Source of the DNA: Cryptomeria japonica
Lineage: Eukaryota > Streptophyta > Pinopsida > Cupressales > Cupressaceae
Reading direction: 5' to 3'
Assembly (NCBI RefSeq): GCF_030272615.1
Contig: NC_081406.1
Coordinates: 401,276,939 to 401,340,938 of the forward strand
DNA: 64,000 bases
Shown here: positions 11,253 to 24,507 of the stretch, piece after piece
Numbering within the stretch: position 1 is the first letter of the stretch
How the letters are laid out: every line of letters starts with the position of its first letter
Translations under genes and position numbers: made by a program
The notes under the pieces: generated by a model
The model's input: the letters and a program-made list of their open reading frames with translations, nothing else
Database searches by the model: none
Told to the model about the DNA's origin: nothing

Positions 11253-13119
11253 TGTAGTGCCCCTACCCTAGTCAGTTTTGTGAAACTAGTTTGACCTTGG
11301 TTGATTTCCTATGTAGCATTCTTGAATGGTTGATTTACCATGATGTAATGTTGTAGATTAGATAATATGATTATTGTGCATACCTGTTAATGTGCTTTCA
11401 CATCGATTCTTATGTAAGTTTAATTGTTTCCCTAATGCTTGTTTTTGATCTTGAGCTAACACCTTCATTAAATAAATACGTATATATATGTATGCTTGTG
11501 TGACTCTTGGCTGCAGGAGATTTCAGGTACAATACCGCTGTGGTGCGAGGTTTGTCTTCATCAGGATTCACAGGGTTGAGTATACCTCTTTCATCCTTAG
11601 AATTTGGATTAGGTGGTCGTAAAACCCTTGTCTTGCCTTAGCCATGATCAAGTGAGCGTCGTGTGTGGTCCATCGGTTTCCCTTTTCGTTTGGGTTTGTG
11701 TTTCATGTGATTGGTTGGCTTTCTTGGGTTGTGCACCTTGCGTGTGGTAAAATGGAGTATTTTATCCTAAGTATTTAATTCAATCTAATGTGTTCATTTA
11801 CGCATTAGTAATTGAGAAATTAAAGTAAATAGGTTTCTTTTATGTGATTAATCATTAATTAAAAAAATCGCTTTATTTATGTTTGTAGCAAGTTTGAGTA
11901 TTTAATTTGGTTTAATGTGTTCATTTACGCATTTGTAATTGAGGAATTAAAATATATAGGTTTATTTTTTGTGATTAATCATTAATTAAAAAAAGATCGC
12001 TCTATTTATGTTTGTAGTGAGTTTAATTTAATGGTTAATTTTAAATAACGAATTTAATTAGTTTATGCGGTTTAAAAAAGGAAAGATTTAAAGTTATTTG
12101 AAATAGAAATAATTTGATCTCTTTTACATTTTGGAAAAGAAAGGTTAATTTAACTTATTTAAGAAAATTAATTTTTATTAGAAAAGCTAGTTTAATTTTA
12201 TATGTATATTTGATATAGTGTGAAAGATTGATTTTGGGAATTAATTTAATTAAAATATTTTATCCTTGTCAATATTGTGAAATATAAATGTTAGCTTAGT
12301 TAATATTGAGAAAATTAAAATTAAATGAGAGAGAAGCATTTTAATTTTAATTAGAAAAGCAAGTTAGATTATTTGAATAGTTGAAAAGATTGATTATTTT
12401 CATTTTTTTATTTAAAAAGTGCTTAAATTCGAAATTAGAAAATTAGGTCAAAATTTCCATTTAACCTAGGTTGGAAAATATTTTTAGGGTTGTTATTTTT
12501 GGGGGAAAAATATTTTTGGATGGAAAATTTTTATTTTTTTGGGGATTTTGGAAGGATGGATTTTTCTACAGCTGCAGGTTGGGCTCTTCTTAAAAAATCT
12601 TGCCAGGAATGCTAAAGGAGGTAGGAATTCTTGTTTACTTTTGTTATTTCATTGAAAATGAAAAAAATGTGTTGGGTTCTTCCTCATGAAATTCTGGCTT
12701 TAAAAATCCATGAATGTTCTTAAAATTTAGGTTTTAGTTTGGGAAAATTGGTTGTTTTTGAATCAAGATTGTTAAAATGGAGTAGATATATGGGAGTAAA
12801 TCCATCTTAGGAAGCCAAATATGTTTTGTGGTTGAGAAAATCTTGCTCAGTTGAAAGTTATTATGTATTTGGGAAATTCATGATCTTGTTGAGAAAACTT
12901 CCCAGACTGTTGTTTTTGGACATTCTAGAAAATATACTTCAGATCCGTATGAGACTATGAATGAATGAAATTTGGGGTTTTTTTTAGTTTATTACTATTT
13001 TATTTTCTATGGGGTTATTGTTTGGAGTTTCTTTTTAAAATCTATTTAAAAAAAAGGGGCAAATCGAAATGCATATTTTTTAAAAACGTATATTTTTTAA
13101 AACTGTGTTTTGGTCTAGC

Positions 13120-13345
13120 GTTTGGTGGGCGGAGGAGCTGAGGCTTGACTCACGTTGCCGCCTCCCCCTTTCCCTCCTCCCCGTGGAGCTTTCCGCACTG
13201 AGTGGCACCTATGGTCACCGCTGCGAGCAGTGCCCGCAGTGACCGCTGTGAGCGGCGCCCACGGTGGCCGCTGCGAGCGGTGGCCGTAGGGAGGGGAGCT
13301 ATGGGGAGCTTCCCATCTCTCCTGTGATGGGAGGTGGGCCTCGCA
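13120..13345. repeat. GC-rich block with degenerate 25-bp tandem units in LARD 5' LTR
   Basis: An abrupt GC-rich island in otherwise AT-rich DNA. Units of the type gagcggcgcccacggtggcc repeat with a 25-bp step (measured in the 3' LTR copy at 21925, 21950, 21975 and 22000). It is rich in CG and CHG sites. It could be a promoter-proximal or methylation-dense segment of the LTR. Confidence 0.7.
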
Positions 13346-13660
13346 GAGGTCTCCCCAAACCTTCTTTTTTTAAATTTTATTTAAATTTTTTTTTAAAAAG
13401 AAAATAAAACGTGTTTATTTTGCAAATTATGATTTAAATAGTTCTTTTTTTATTTATTTATTAATAATTATTATTAATATGTATTTTATTGATGAGGATT
13501 AATAAATATGTATTAGTTAATAATTAAATCAAAATCCATGATTTATTTAACAATTATTAATACATATATCTTATTAATGATATATATATATATATATAAT
13601 AATTCTTAATTTGAAATCGTGTGTTATTAAATTTATAATTGTTGTATTTTATTTCTCGGA

Positions 13661-13666
<6 letters not shown>

Positions 13667-13712
<46 letters not shown>
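13667..13712. repeat. TA dinucleotide microsatellite
   Basis: More than 20 uninterrupted TA units. It is flanked by two copies of a segment starting near 13601 and 13717. Confidence 0.9.
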
Positions 13713-13717
<5 letters not shown>

Positions 13718-14866
13718 ATTCTTAATTTGAAATCGTGTGTTATTAAATTTATAATTGTTGTATTTTATTTCTCAGAGTTAATATTTTGATTGGAAAGTTG
13801 CTTGGAATAAAATATATCTTGTTAATTTCTACATAATATGTTATTCTAGAATATAATATTAATGGATTTGAATATTCTAGGAGACCTAGGAATTTTTAGA
13901 AAAGAAATACTTATCATTGGATATCTTGTAGACTTAAATGATATGCTATTAGAATTATTGGAAATTTAATGATGTGTCGATTTGAGAATTGGTAAGATAT
14001 TGTTGTGAGCATTAGTGAAATAAATGGTTTAGATATACTTTCCCTCTATAATGAGAATTAGACAAATGGTAATATTGCAATTGTGGCATTGTATTCACCT
14101 TGTAATTGTGATTTTCTAGTTAATGTATTTGGAAAACTTAGAACGTTTAGAAAACATGATCAACTTTTACTATTTAAACCAATAGGAAAGAAGATTGCCC
14201 GTTTCTGGTTATTGCCTATGCAAGTTAAATTTTTGTATTTTCTTTTGTTTAAAATAATGGCAAGACCTGGATATGTTGTTTGGACCCTATCATCTAGTTG
14301 GTTTGTGGTTGGCCATAGTTGGTCAGGTCCCTAGTTAGAGTACCGTCAGACAAGAGACCTTTGTATTAGCTTTTAATATGCTTAGTTGGATCCATTTCTA
14401 TGTAGGGATCATTTAGGATTTATTGACCAAAGTGGTCGTTTGTATATTGGTTGTGTTCGCCTAAAAGGCATGAATGTAAATGACATGAACCTTCTGTAAC
14501 CTCAACTTATTTAAATGATCAGAGCGGTGTTGCAGTTGAGCAGACCTGGTGATGTAGCCCACTAGGGGTGAACTCCGATACCATCTCGGTGTTATGTGAT
14601 GCTTTTGTTCTTATGTTTCATGGTTAGTGTTAGCATGTATGGATGGCATTTTGATAGAATGTATAAATGGGTTAGATGAGAGTTATCGTAATGCATGTAT
14701 ATAGTCATCTTTTAAATGCAATAAATGGATCATGAAGGAATGTACTTTGTTAATGTTAATGAAAATAAGTATGCATGAAAAGACCTCACAGTTATGATGG
14801 TATTACAGTGTTTTGAAACAAGATGCCTGATATGAGTTGAATGCAAAATTGAACGTAATGAATGGA

Positions 14867-15430
14867 TAATGAATATAATGGATGAACTCATTTGGTTATT
14901 TACATTTTAACCTTAATAAATGAACTTCATCTTCTTAGCAATATTTTAACTATAATGGATGAACTCATTTGGCTATTTACATTTTAACCTTAATAAACGA
15001 ACTTCATCTTCTTAGCAATATTTTAACTACAATGGATGAGCTCATTTGGCTATTTACATTTTAACCTTAATAAATGAACTTCATCTTCTTAGCAATATTT
15101 TAACTACAATGGATGAACTCATTTGGCTATTTACATTTTAACCTTTATAAATGAACTTCATCTTCTTAACAATATTTTAACTACAATGGATGAACTCATT
15201 TGGTTATTTACATTTTATCTTTAATAAATGAACTTCATCTTCTTAGCAACTACTTTAACTATAATGGGTGAACTCATTGGTTATTTACATTTCAACCTAA
15301 ATAAATGAATGTCACCTTATTAACTATATCTTAACTATAATGGATGAACCCATTTGGTTATGTACATTTTAACCTTAATAAATGAACTTCGTTATATTAG
15401 ATATAATGTAACTAAAATGGATGGACTCGT
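14867..15430 (+). repeat. 77-bp minisatellite in LARD 5' LTR
   Basis: About seven units of roughly 77 bp share the words ggatgaactcatttgg, acattttaacctt and aatgaacttcatcttctt. The first five are near identical and later ones diverge. The same array is in the 3' LTR, so it predates insertion. Confidence 0.85.
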
Positions 15431-15845
15431 CAAGTTAACCATATTTTAACCTTAATGGATGAATTTACATGTGGTCGATGTTTTAACTTCTATGGGTAAA
15501 TCTCCTCATGTTAGCCTCATCTTCAACCATAATAGATGAACGCTTCCTAATTTCTATAACGTTAATTCACTGAACAAATTATATCCATGTTTCAAGTAAT
15601 AACATGTAATTAAGATATCTTGCTTAATTGGATCAAATGTCATGAGTTGAGTTAGGTGTTAAGTTACGTAATCATGTTGGGAAACTCCTTAGGTTCATCT
15701 AGTCTTCCATTGATTTATATAAGCGTTAGATAACTCCAATGTATCTTAGTGTTGTGTCTTATTATTAAAAAAAATAAAAAATATTTGCACTCCATTTGAG
15801 TGTTTTAGCTTTAACCCTTCGGGGTTTCCTGGTGGGGCATTACAC

Positions 15846-15859
15846 TTGGTATCAAAGCC
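15846..15859 (+). other. Primer-binding site of LARD
   Basis: TTGGTATCAAAGCC, one base after the LTR end: initiator-Met tRNA type with one change. Confidence 0.8.
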
Positions 15860-18800
15860 CATGCTGCAACACTGGGATCTCTAGTTTCGCTTGTGCCCTT
15901 AGTTGTTGTGAGGTGTATCTACCTTATGTTGTATTCTTGTCCTCCTTGATGTGTGAGTGTGATTGAGCAGACCCTACTTGTGTGTAACATGTGTGTTCAC
16001 ACCCTATTTTCACATTCTTGATGTGGGTGCTTTGGAGTGATTGTATGAGCTTTGTCTGCCTATTGATGTCTTGGTCTACGAATTCTCTTATTCTGAAAGT
16101 TAGTCATATGTACCTTTCTTATTGATTCGTTGTACTCTTTTGACCAATCCATTGGGTTGGTTAGTGTTGTCTTGAATCTAAAAGTACGAAATGTGCTTGT
16201 TTATGGTTATGATCTAGCTTAGTGTTGTTCTCTTGAAGGACTAGTGTGGTAGATATTGAATGCTCATTTTGTAATAAATTAAATGATTATGACCCTTCCT
16301 CCCCTCTCTCTCAAGAAAATTAAAATGTTTTGATATGGGTAATTATCTCTTATTTGATTTTTCTTATTGCAAGAGAAAGGTTACGATTTCTTGAGCCCTT
16401 GTGTGAGCCTTATAATGCTTACGTGTTTTTAGACTATAAGAGGGCTTTGGTTTGAAAGTTAATATTGGTTATTGAGAGAAGATTGTATGTTTACATTAAG
16501 GATTCTCCATGTGCTTTGTAGGAGTAATATAATTAAATTCCATCTTAAGTAAGGTGCATTAATATGTGCATAGTTGATTTTGTGAAATCGCTTTGTTGTA
16601 AAAGAAGTATCAAAAGAGAACATGTTATAGTAGCTTCAAGAGTGTATTAATGTGTTGGACGAAAGATTGTTTTGATTAAGTAAAAGCGGGTATTTGAAAG
16701 GTACCTAAACCTTTTATAAGCCAGGAAAATAGAACTACTAAAAAAAGTGCCTAATCACTTCAAAAAGACAAAATGAACCCACCGAAAGGGAACAACTTAA
16801 CACATCATTACATTAAAAACTCAGAACAGATAGCAAAAGGAAAGCACAAAAACAACAAAGAGATAGAACCAAGGACAACAACAGAAACTAAATACTATTC
16901 AGAATTTCCTCAGCATGAACAACCATTTGTTTCATGTTGTTCGCTGAGGTCTTCATATCCTCCAGCTCATGACCTTCGATGTCGTCCTTATTCTTTGTGT
17001 TCCATGAAAGATTGTTTTATGTGCTTCTTTAAACTAGTTTGATCGAGGATCTATTTTAGCTATGCTCCTTTGAACTTGTCTTTGGATATATGTAATTGCC
17101 TTATCATGTTTAGAAAGTGCTAATGAAAATCTTGTTTGATGTGTATGCATAAGTGTGTATTATTTAGTTGATAGCTCCTTGCTTATCTTCTTTCCGTACC
17201 TTGAATTTTCAATGACAGGTTGCAGATTTTCATATGTTTTGTTTTGAATTAAGGATAGTGAGTGTTCTCAAGAGGTCTTGCATTATCAATAAGATTATCT
17301 ATTTTGATCTCTGTTGTTTGGAAAACTAGAACATTTGGTTGCAACCTTAGTAATTGGAAATGTCATGTTGGGTTGTTTGGCATCCTCCTAAAATGGTAGC
17401 GAATGAAAACCATGCAATTAAAATGATAGACATAGTGATAAATTTAAGTATATAGTGCGATCTTGTTAATCTTGTGCCTTTGTAGGAAATAGTTTGATTA
17501 GCAAAATCTCTTTGCCTTTTCTTTCCTCAATCATAAGATTTTAGAAAAGCTACTAAAGATGCATTTATTTAAAAGAATTTTTTTTAACGCATATGAAATT
17601 GTATGTTTGCTTTTGGCTTCTAATTGAATGAGGAAAGTTTTTTGCTTTGGAAAAGAAAATTGCATAGTTAGTAATGTGAATGCAAATGCTTATTGGAATT
17701 TGAGAAAGATATCGAAATGACGTTATTTCCTTGTGTAAGTTTGAATTGTTAAGAATTCCAGTACATGTGTCTAGAGTAAACTTTATTTAGTGATTCATGT
17801 GGAAAGCATATGTAAAACACTTCTTGAGTAGATGATAGCGTATTGAAAATTACCCCTGTGAATGTGACTAAACCAGTAATGGTGCTACTCCTTGTGTGTT
17901 GTAAGAAACCTATGCTTTCTATGTGTGCCCATGGGATGGTGAAGTAATCAACCATGGAGGATATGTTTGCTTATGAGTATGGGAAACCATACTATTTATG
18001 TGACATTTCTTATTTGTTCCCTTACTGAGTGCCAACCCATGGGTTGTTGATAAGTCAGTATGTGAAGGAGTAGTATTAGAAGTCACCATTCCTTGAATAG
18101 TGTGGAATGGCGTACGAGTAATGTCGACGCGAAGCAACTTTAGCTTCTCTATTTTGAGGAAAAATATAGTTACATAATGAAACTGTATTATAGGTGTACT
18201 CAATACTTTCCCTTGTGATGAACCAATTTATAAGGTTCATGTGTGCCAACCTATTCCTATCCTTTATTTGAGCATATTGATGTCAGTTCTTGAGTAGAAC
18301 AATGGTTTTATTGGAGGATCTTTTGCCTTGTCTTCATGAAAGGTATGTTATTCTTCATGAGCTGCCAATTGACTAGCGTTGGTAGACTTGTGGGTGGAAC
18401 TTAGCCATGTATACCTCTAGCTTACAACGAGTATCCTGAGAGGAACGTCGCTATGCGGAGTGTGACCTGCGCGTGCCCTTATCCGCGAGGTACACTGCCA
18501 TGCAGGATACGTCCATTGCATGCCTTTTTCCGCTTGGAGTATTGTCATCCCATGTTGAGACACGATGCGGGATGTAGTAGACATTTCCATGTGGCCTACT
18601 GATAGGTTTAGGGTAGAGTCATGTCGCGTGACGACGTGATGCAAGGTGATGTCAAGGTGCACATTGCCATGCCATGCAGATGTGTGACTAGGCCACACCA
18701 CATGATGAGCTACTGCGATAGCTAAACGATTGTTCCTTCCTTCCTCGTTGATGGCTAGATGCTAGTCACATAGTGATGTTATGTGCACTTATGATATTTT

Positions 18801-19957
18801 TATTTATTATTTCCTTGCAGGCCAGCAATTTATTTTATTTTGACCTGGAAGGTTTAGCCACGATCTTGGAATCTTTTGCTTACTTGATTTGATGTTGCAA
18901 ATTTCGGAATTATTTTCTTGCCTTACTGTTGGAATTGATGATTATTATCTTTATTCTTATGTACTTTGGTGGCTAAACTGGTTTATCCTTATTGTTTTCG
19001 TATGCTGGTCTTGTGTTGTAATGTGAATTCCTCTCCAAGAACATAGGAGATGGTCTTGGATGAGTGTATACGAGGAAGTAGATGGAGGGAACCTTGAGGA
19101 TGGGGGTATGTGAGGCTATGAGACAGCTAAGATCCACTACCTACCTATGAGTGGTGACTATCTCTTGGACGCTAAACACCTTACGCAACAAGGGATGTTC
19201 ACGAGGGTCTTGTATGGAATGTAGCACTGCTATGGTGTACCCTAGCACCATCAAGCCCTTGAGTGAGATGTTGGATATTTATGATCATGTTATTTGTTCT
19301 GAGATCAGGCATAGAGATGTTGATCATGCATGTTATCTTTGATCGAACATTAGACATGCTCACATGTGGCCTTTTGTGTTGTGCAATCCAGTTATGTGGG
19401 TGGTTATTATGTGAAATCATGGATTAAATGGTGTTAACTTGTCACTATGTTATGGGGAATAGTCATTGGAAAGGATCTTATATGCCTGGAAAGTGTAAAC
19501 AATTGAGTTATTTAGGTGCTCTTATTTATTGAAAGTTAACTTGGCTATAGAAATTTATATTTGAAGCTAGTTCTATGTGATAAAGTTTTGTAAAAAGATG
19601 TAATGGTAAAAGAAATTGATCATGATGGCATGTTTTCTTGTCCTTCTTGGTAGAATGAGTATGGTAATTGCTGTTTACCTCTTTTAATGCTTTGATTGGT
19701 GTAATGAAAGGAGAAAAAATTCTTGTTTTTCTGCTATGATTGTGGATAATTCCTAGAATATTTTAAAGAAGTGTATGGCTTAAGATGTATCTTGCCTATG
19801 GATAATGACATTCATAGAGGTTTTAGCAATAATGTTTCATTTATTATGGAAATAATACATACGTACAAATTAATAATTGTTAAATGAGTTTCAGGGCTAA
19901 TACGTGTTACATAATTTTTCGCTTAGCCTTACGACTTCCGGGAGTAAGTTGGAGCCT
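15860..19957 (+). other. Non-coding internal domain of LARD
   Basis: Four kilobases without a frame resembling Gag, protease, integrase or reverse transcriptase on either strand. Short open frames (16773-17042, 17749-18203, 18417-18701) show no motif. The last 1.2 kb (about 18727-19968) is recognisably homologous to 36231-37411 in the second LARD. It includes shared segments such as tttggtggctaaac, gagtgtatacgaggaag and ctatctcttgga. Conservation of a non-coding domain between diverged copies suggests an RNA function such as packaging or dimerisation (inference). Confidence 0.7.
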
Positions 19958-19968
19958 AGGGGGGAGAA
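19958..19968 (+). other. Polypurine tract of LARD
   Basis: AGGGGGGAGAA directly precedes the 3' LTR start at 19969. Confidence 0.8.
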
Positions 19969-21824
19969 TGTAGTGCCCCTACCCTAGTCGGTTTTGTAAA
20001 ACTGGTTTGACCTTGGTTGATTTCCTATGTGGCATTCTTGAATGGTTGATTTACCATGATGTAATGTTGTAGATTAGATAATATGATTATTGTGCGTACC
20101 TGTTAATGTGCTTTCGCATCGATTCTTATGTAAGTTTAATTGTTTCCCTAATTCTTGTTTTTGATCTCGAGCTAACACCTTCATTAAATAAATATGTATA
20201 TATATATGTATGCTTGTGCGACTCTTGGTTGCAGGAGATTTTAGGTACAGTATCGCTATGGTGTGAGGTTTGTCTTCATCAGGATTCATAGGGTTGAGTA
20301 TACCTCTTTCATCCTTAGAATTTGGATTAGGTGGTCGTAAAAACCTCGTCTTGCCTTAGCCATGATCAAGCGAGCATCGTGTGTGGTCTGTCGGTTTCCC
20401 TTTTCATTTGGGTTTGCATGTCATGTGATTGGTTGGATTTCTTGGGTTGCGTGCCTTGCATGTGGTAAAATGGAGTATTTTATCCTAAGTATTTAATTCA
20501 ATTTAATATGTTCATTTACGCATTAGTAATTGAGAAATTAAAATAAATAGGTTTCTTTTATGTGATTAATCATTAATTAAGAAGATTGCTTTATTTATGT
20601 TTGTAGCAAGTTTGAGTATTTAATTTGGTTTAATGTGTTCATTTACCCATTTGTAATTGAGAAATCAAAATATATAGGTTTATTTTTTTGTGATTAATCA
20701 TCAATTAAAACAAGATCGCTTTATTTATGTTTGTAGCGAGTTTAATTTAATGGTTAATTTTAAATAACGAATTTAATTAGTTTATGCGTTTAAAAAAAGG
20801 AAAGATTTAAAGTTATTTGAAATAGAAATAATTTGATCTCTTTTGCATTTTGGAAAAGAAAGGTTAATTTAACTTATTTAAGAAAATCAATTTTTATTAG
20901 AAAAGCAAGTTTAATTTTATATGTATATTTGATATCATGTGAAAGATTGATTTTGGGAATTAATTTAATTAAAATATTTTATCCTCGTCAATATTGTGAA
21001 ATATAAATGTTAGCTTAGTTAATATTGAGAAAATTAAAATTAAATGAGAGAGAAGCATTTTAATTTTAATTAGAAAAGCAAGTTAGATTATTTGAATAGT
21101 TGAAAAGAATGATTATTTTCATTTTTTTATTTAAAAAGTGCTTAAATTCGAAATTAGAAAATTAGGTCAAAATTTCCATTTAACCTAGGTTGGAAAATAT
21201 TTTTAGGGTTGTTATTTTTGGATGGAAATTTTTTGGGGGGGGGGATTTTGGAAGGATGGATTTTTCTACAGCTGCAAGTTGGGCTCTTCTTCAAAAATCT
21301 TGCCAGGAATGCTAAATGAGGTAGGAATTCTTGTTTACTTTTGTTATTTCATTGAAAATAAAAAAAAATGTGTTGGGTTCTTCCTCATGAAATTCTAGCT
21401 TTAAAAATCCATGAATGTTAAAATTTAGGTTTTAGTTTGGGAAAATTGGTTGTTTTTGAATCAAGATTGTTAAAATGGAGTAGATATATGGGAGTAAATC
21501 CATCTTAGGAAGCCGAATATGTTTTGTGGTTGAGAAAATCTTGCCCAGTTGAAATTTATTGTGTATTTGGAAAATTCATGATCTTGTTGAGAAAACTTCC
21601 CAGACTGTTGTTTTTGGACATTCTAGAAAATATACTTCAGATTCGTATGAGACTGTGAATGAATGAAATTTGGGGTTTTTTTTTAGTTTATCACTATTTT
21701 AGTTTCTATGGGGTTAATGTTCAGAGTTTCTTTTTAAAATCTATTTAAAAAAAAAGGGGCAAATCAAAATGCATATTTTTAAAAAACGTATTTTTTTTAA
21801 AACTGTGTTTTGGGCTAGGGTTTG

Positions 21825-22092
21825 GTAGGTGGAGGAGCCGAGGCTCGACTCACACTACCGCCTCCCCCTTTCCCTCCTCCTTGTAGAGCTTTCCGTAGTG
21901 AGCAACACCCGTGGAGGTTGCTACGAGCGGCACCCGCAGTGGTCACTGCGAGCAGCGCCCACGGTGGCCACTGCGAGCGGCACCTGCGGTGGCCGCTACA
22001 AGCGGCACTTGCGGTGGCTGCAGGGAGGGGAGCTGTAGGGAGCTTCCCATCTCTCCCGTGATGGGAGGTGGGCCCCACAAAGGCCTCCCCAA
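21825..22092. repeat. GC-rich block with 25-bp tandem units in LARD 3' LTR
   Basis: Units begin at 21925, 21950, 21975 and 22000 (gagcgg, gagcag, gagcgg, aagcgg), an exact 25-bp step. It is the counterpart of 13120-13345. Confidence 0.75.
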
Positions 22093-22314
22093 ACCTTCTT
22101 TTTTATTTTATTTAAATTTTTTTTAAAAAATAAAATAAAACGTGTTTATTTTACAAAGTATGATTTAAATAGTTCTTTTATTTATTTATTTATTAATAAT
22201 TATTATTAATATGTATTTTATTGATGAGGATTAATAAATATGTATTAATTAATAATCAATTTGAAATCCACGATTTATTTAACAATTATTAATATATATA
22301 TCTTATTAATGAGA

Positions 22315-22317
<3 letters not shown>

Positions 22318-22367
<50 letters not shown>
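22318..22367. repeat. TA dinucleotide microsatellite
   Basis: About 24 TA units, in the corresponding place to 13667-13712 but without the flanking duplication. Confidence 0.9.
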
Positions 22368-22371
<4 letters not shown>

Positions 22372-23515
22372 ATTCTTAATTTGAAATCATGTGTTATTAA
22401 ATTTATAATTGTTGTATTTTATTTCCTGGAGTTAATATTTTGATTGGAAAGTTGCTTGGAATAAAATATATCTTGTTAATTTCTACATAATATGTTATTC
22501 TAGAATATAATATTAATGGATTTGAATATTCTAGGAGACCTAGGAATTTTTAGAAAAGAAATACTTATCATTGGATATCTTGTAGACTTAAATGATATGC
22601 TATTAGAATTATTGGAAATTTAATGATGTGTTGATTTGAGAATTGGTAAGATATTGTTGTGAGCATTAGTGATATAAATGGTTTAGATATACTTTCCCTC
22701 TGTAATGAGAATTAGACAAATGGTAATATTGCAATTGTGGCATTGTATTCACCTTGTAATTGTGATTTTTTGTTAATGTATATGGAAAACTTAGAACGTT
22801 CAGAAATCTTGATCAACTTTTATTGTTTAAACCAGTAGGAAAGAAGATTGCCCATTTCCGGTTATTGCCTATGCAAGTTAAATTTTTGTATTTGCTTTTG
22901 TTTAAAATAATGGCAAGGCCTGGATATGTTGTTTGGACCCTATCGTCTGGTTGTTTTGTGGTTGGCCATAGTTGGCCAGGTCCCTAGTTAGAGTACCGTA
23001 AGATAAGAGACCTTTGTATTAGCTTTTAATATGCTTAGTTGGATCCGTTTCTATGTAGGGATCATTTAGGATTTATTGACCGAAGTAGTCATTTGTATAT
23101 TGGTTATGTTCGCCTAAAAGGTAGGAATGTAAATGACATGAACCTTATGTAACCTCAACTTATTTAAATGATCAAAGGGGTCTTGCAGTTGAGTAGACCC
23201 CGTGATGTAGCTCACTAGGGGTGAACTCCGATACCATCTTGGTGTTATGTGATGCTTTTGTTCTTATGTTTAATGGTTAGTGTTAGCATGTATGGATGGC
23301 ATTTTGATAGAATGCATAAATGGGTTAGATGAGAGTTATCGTAATGCATGTATGTAGTCATCATTTAAATGCAATAAATGGATCATGAAGGAATGTACTT
23401 TGTTAATGTTAATGAAAATAAGTATACATGAAAAGACCTCATAGTTATGATGGTATTAGAGCGTTTTGGAACAAGATGCATGGTATGAGTTCAATGCAAA
23501 ATTGAACGTAATGAA

Positions 23516-24080
23516 TGGATAATGAATATAATGGATGAACTCATTTGGTTATTTACATTTTAACCTTAATAAATGAACTTCATCTTCTTAGCAATATTTT
23601 AACTACAATGGATGAACTCATTTGGCTATTTGCATTTTAACCTTAATAAATGAACTTCATCTTGTTAGCAATATTTTAACTACAATGGATGAACTCATTT
23701 GGCTATTTACATTTTAACCTTAATAAATGAACTTCATCTTCTTAGCAATATTTTAACTACAATGGATGAGCTCATTTGGCTATTTACATTTTAACCTTAA
23801 CAAATGAACTTCATTTTATTAGCTATATTTCAATTGTAATGGATGAACTCATTTTGATATTTACATTTTATCTTTAATAAATGAACTTCATCTTCTTAGC
23901 AACTACTTTAACTATAATGGGTGAACTCATTTGTTATTTACATTCCAACCTAAATAAATAAAATTCACCTTATTAACTACATCTTAACTATAATGGATGA
24001 ACCCATTTGGTTATGTATATTTTAACCTTAATAAACGAACTTCGTTATATTAGATATATTGTAACTGAAATGGATGGACT
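23516..24080 (+). repeat. 77-bp minisatellite in LARD 3' LTR
   Basis: The same repeated words as 14867-15430, about seven units, with independent small changes. Confidence 0.85.
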
Positions 24081-24507
24081 CGTCAAGTTAACCATATTTG
24101 AACCTTAATGAATGAATTTACATGTGGTCTATGTTTTAACTTCTATGGGTAAATCTCCTCTTGTTAGCCTCGTCTTCAACCATAATAGATGAACGCTTCC
24201 TAATTTCTATAACGTTAATTCACTGAAAAAATTATATCCATGTTTCAAGTAATAACATGTAATTAAGATATCCTACTTAATTGGATCAAATGTCGCGAGT
24301 TGAGTTAGGTGTTAAGTTACATAATCACATTGGGAAACTCCTTAGGCTCATCTAGTCTTCTGTTGTGTTATTTAAGCATTAGATAACTCTAATGTATCTT
24401 AGTGTTGTGTCTTATTATTAAAATATATATATATATATATATTTGCACTCCATTTGAGTGTTTTAGTTTTAACCCTTCGGGGTTTCCTGGTGGGGCATTA
24501 CAAAAAT

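Larger units (their letters stand above)
11253..15844 (+). repeat. 5' LTR of LARD (4,592 bp)
   Basis: The LTR contains, in order, an AT-rich first third, a GC-rich block (about 13120-13345), a TA microsatellite (13667-13712) and a 77-bp minisatellite (about 14867-15430). A segment of about 116 bp around the microsatellite (copies at about 13601 and 13717) is duplicated here but single in the 3' LTR, which accounts for much of the length difference. The open frame 14083-14334 lies entirely inside the LTR and is broken in the other copy, so I do not call it a gene. Confidence 0.9.
11253..24502 (+). mobile_element. LARD-like giant-LTR non-coding retrotransposon (element F)
   Basis: Two direct repeats of 4,592 bp (11253-15844) and 4,534 bp (19969-24502) flank an internal domain of 4,124 bp. 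The repeats begin TGTAGTGCCCC and end GGGGCATTACA. A primer-binding site follows the first and a purine tract precedes the second. The 5-bp target duplication aaaat (11248-11252, 24503-24507) is perfect. No Gag or Pol domain is visible inside. LTRs of about 4.5 kb with a shorter non-coding internal domain match the published description of large retrotransposon derivatives (LARDs) in cereals. Plus orientation follows from the primer-binding site and purine tract. It is inserted in ORF1 of element B. Confidence 0.9.
19969..24502 (+). repeat. 3' LTR of LARD (4,534 bp)
   Basis: Matches the 5' LTR throughout with scattered substitutions and small indels. It includes the GC block (21825-22092), a TA microsatellite (22318-22367) and the 77-bp array (about 23516-24080). 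It ends GGGGCATTACA followed by target-site half aaaat. Open frames within the GC block are shadows of the tandem repeat. Confidence 0.9.

Noticed and set aside
14083-14334. Small protein gene of 83 residues
   Set aside because: It lies within the LARD LTR and the other LTR has a frame-breaking change at the same place.
14867-15430. CRISPR-like array
   Set aside because: Units abut at 77 bp without unique spacers, in a plant LTR, and recur in the second LTR.
19151-19342. Conserved short protein shared by the two LARDs (TIKPLSE)
   Set aside because: Small indels between the copies break the alignment of frames over most of the length; a conserved RNA or plain homology explains it as well.
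21815-22126. Overlapping Ala/His/Arg-rich open frames on both strands
   Set aside because: They are translations of the GC-rich 25-bp tandem repeat; length comes from stop-poor GC sequence.
22261-22443. Membrane-like peptide with repeated Tyr-Ile
   Set aside because: It is a translation of the TA microsatellite.
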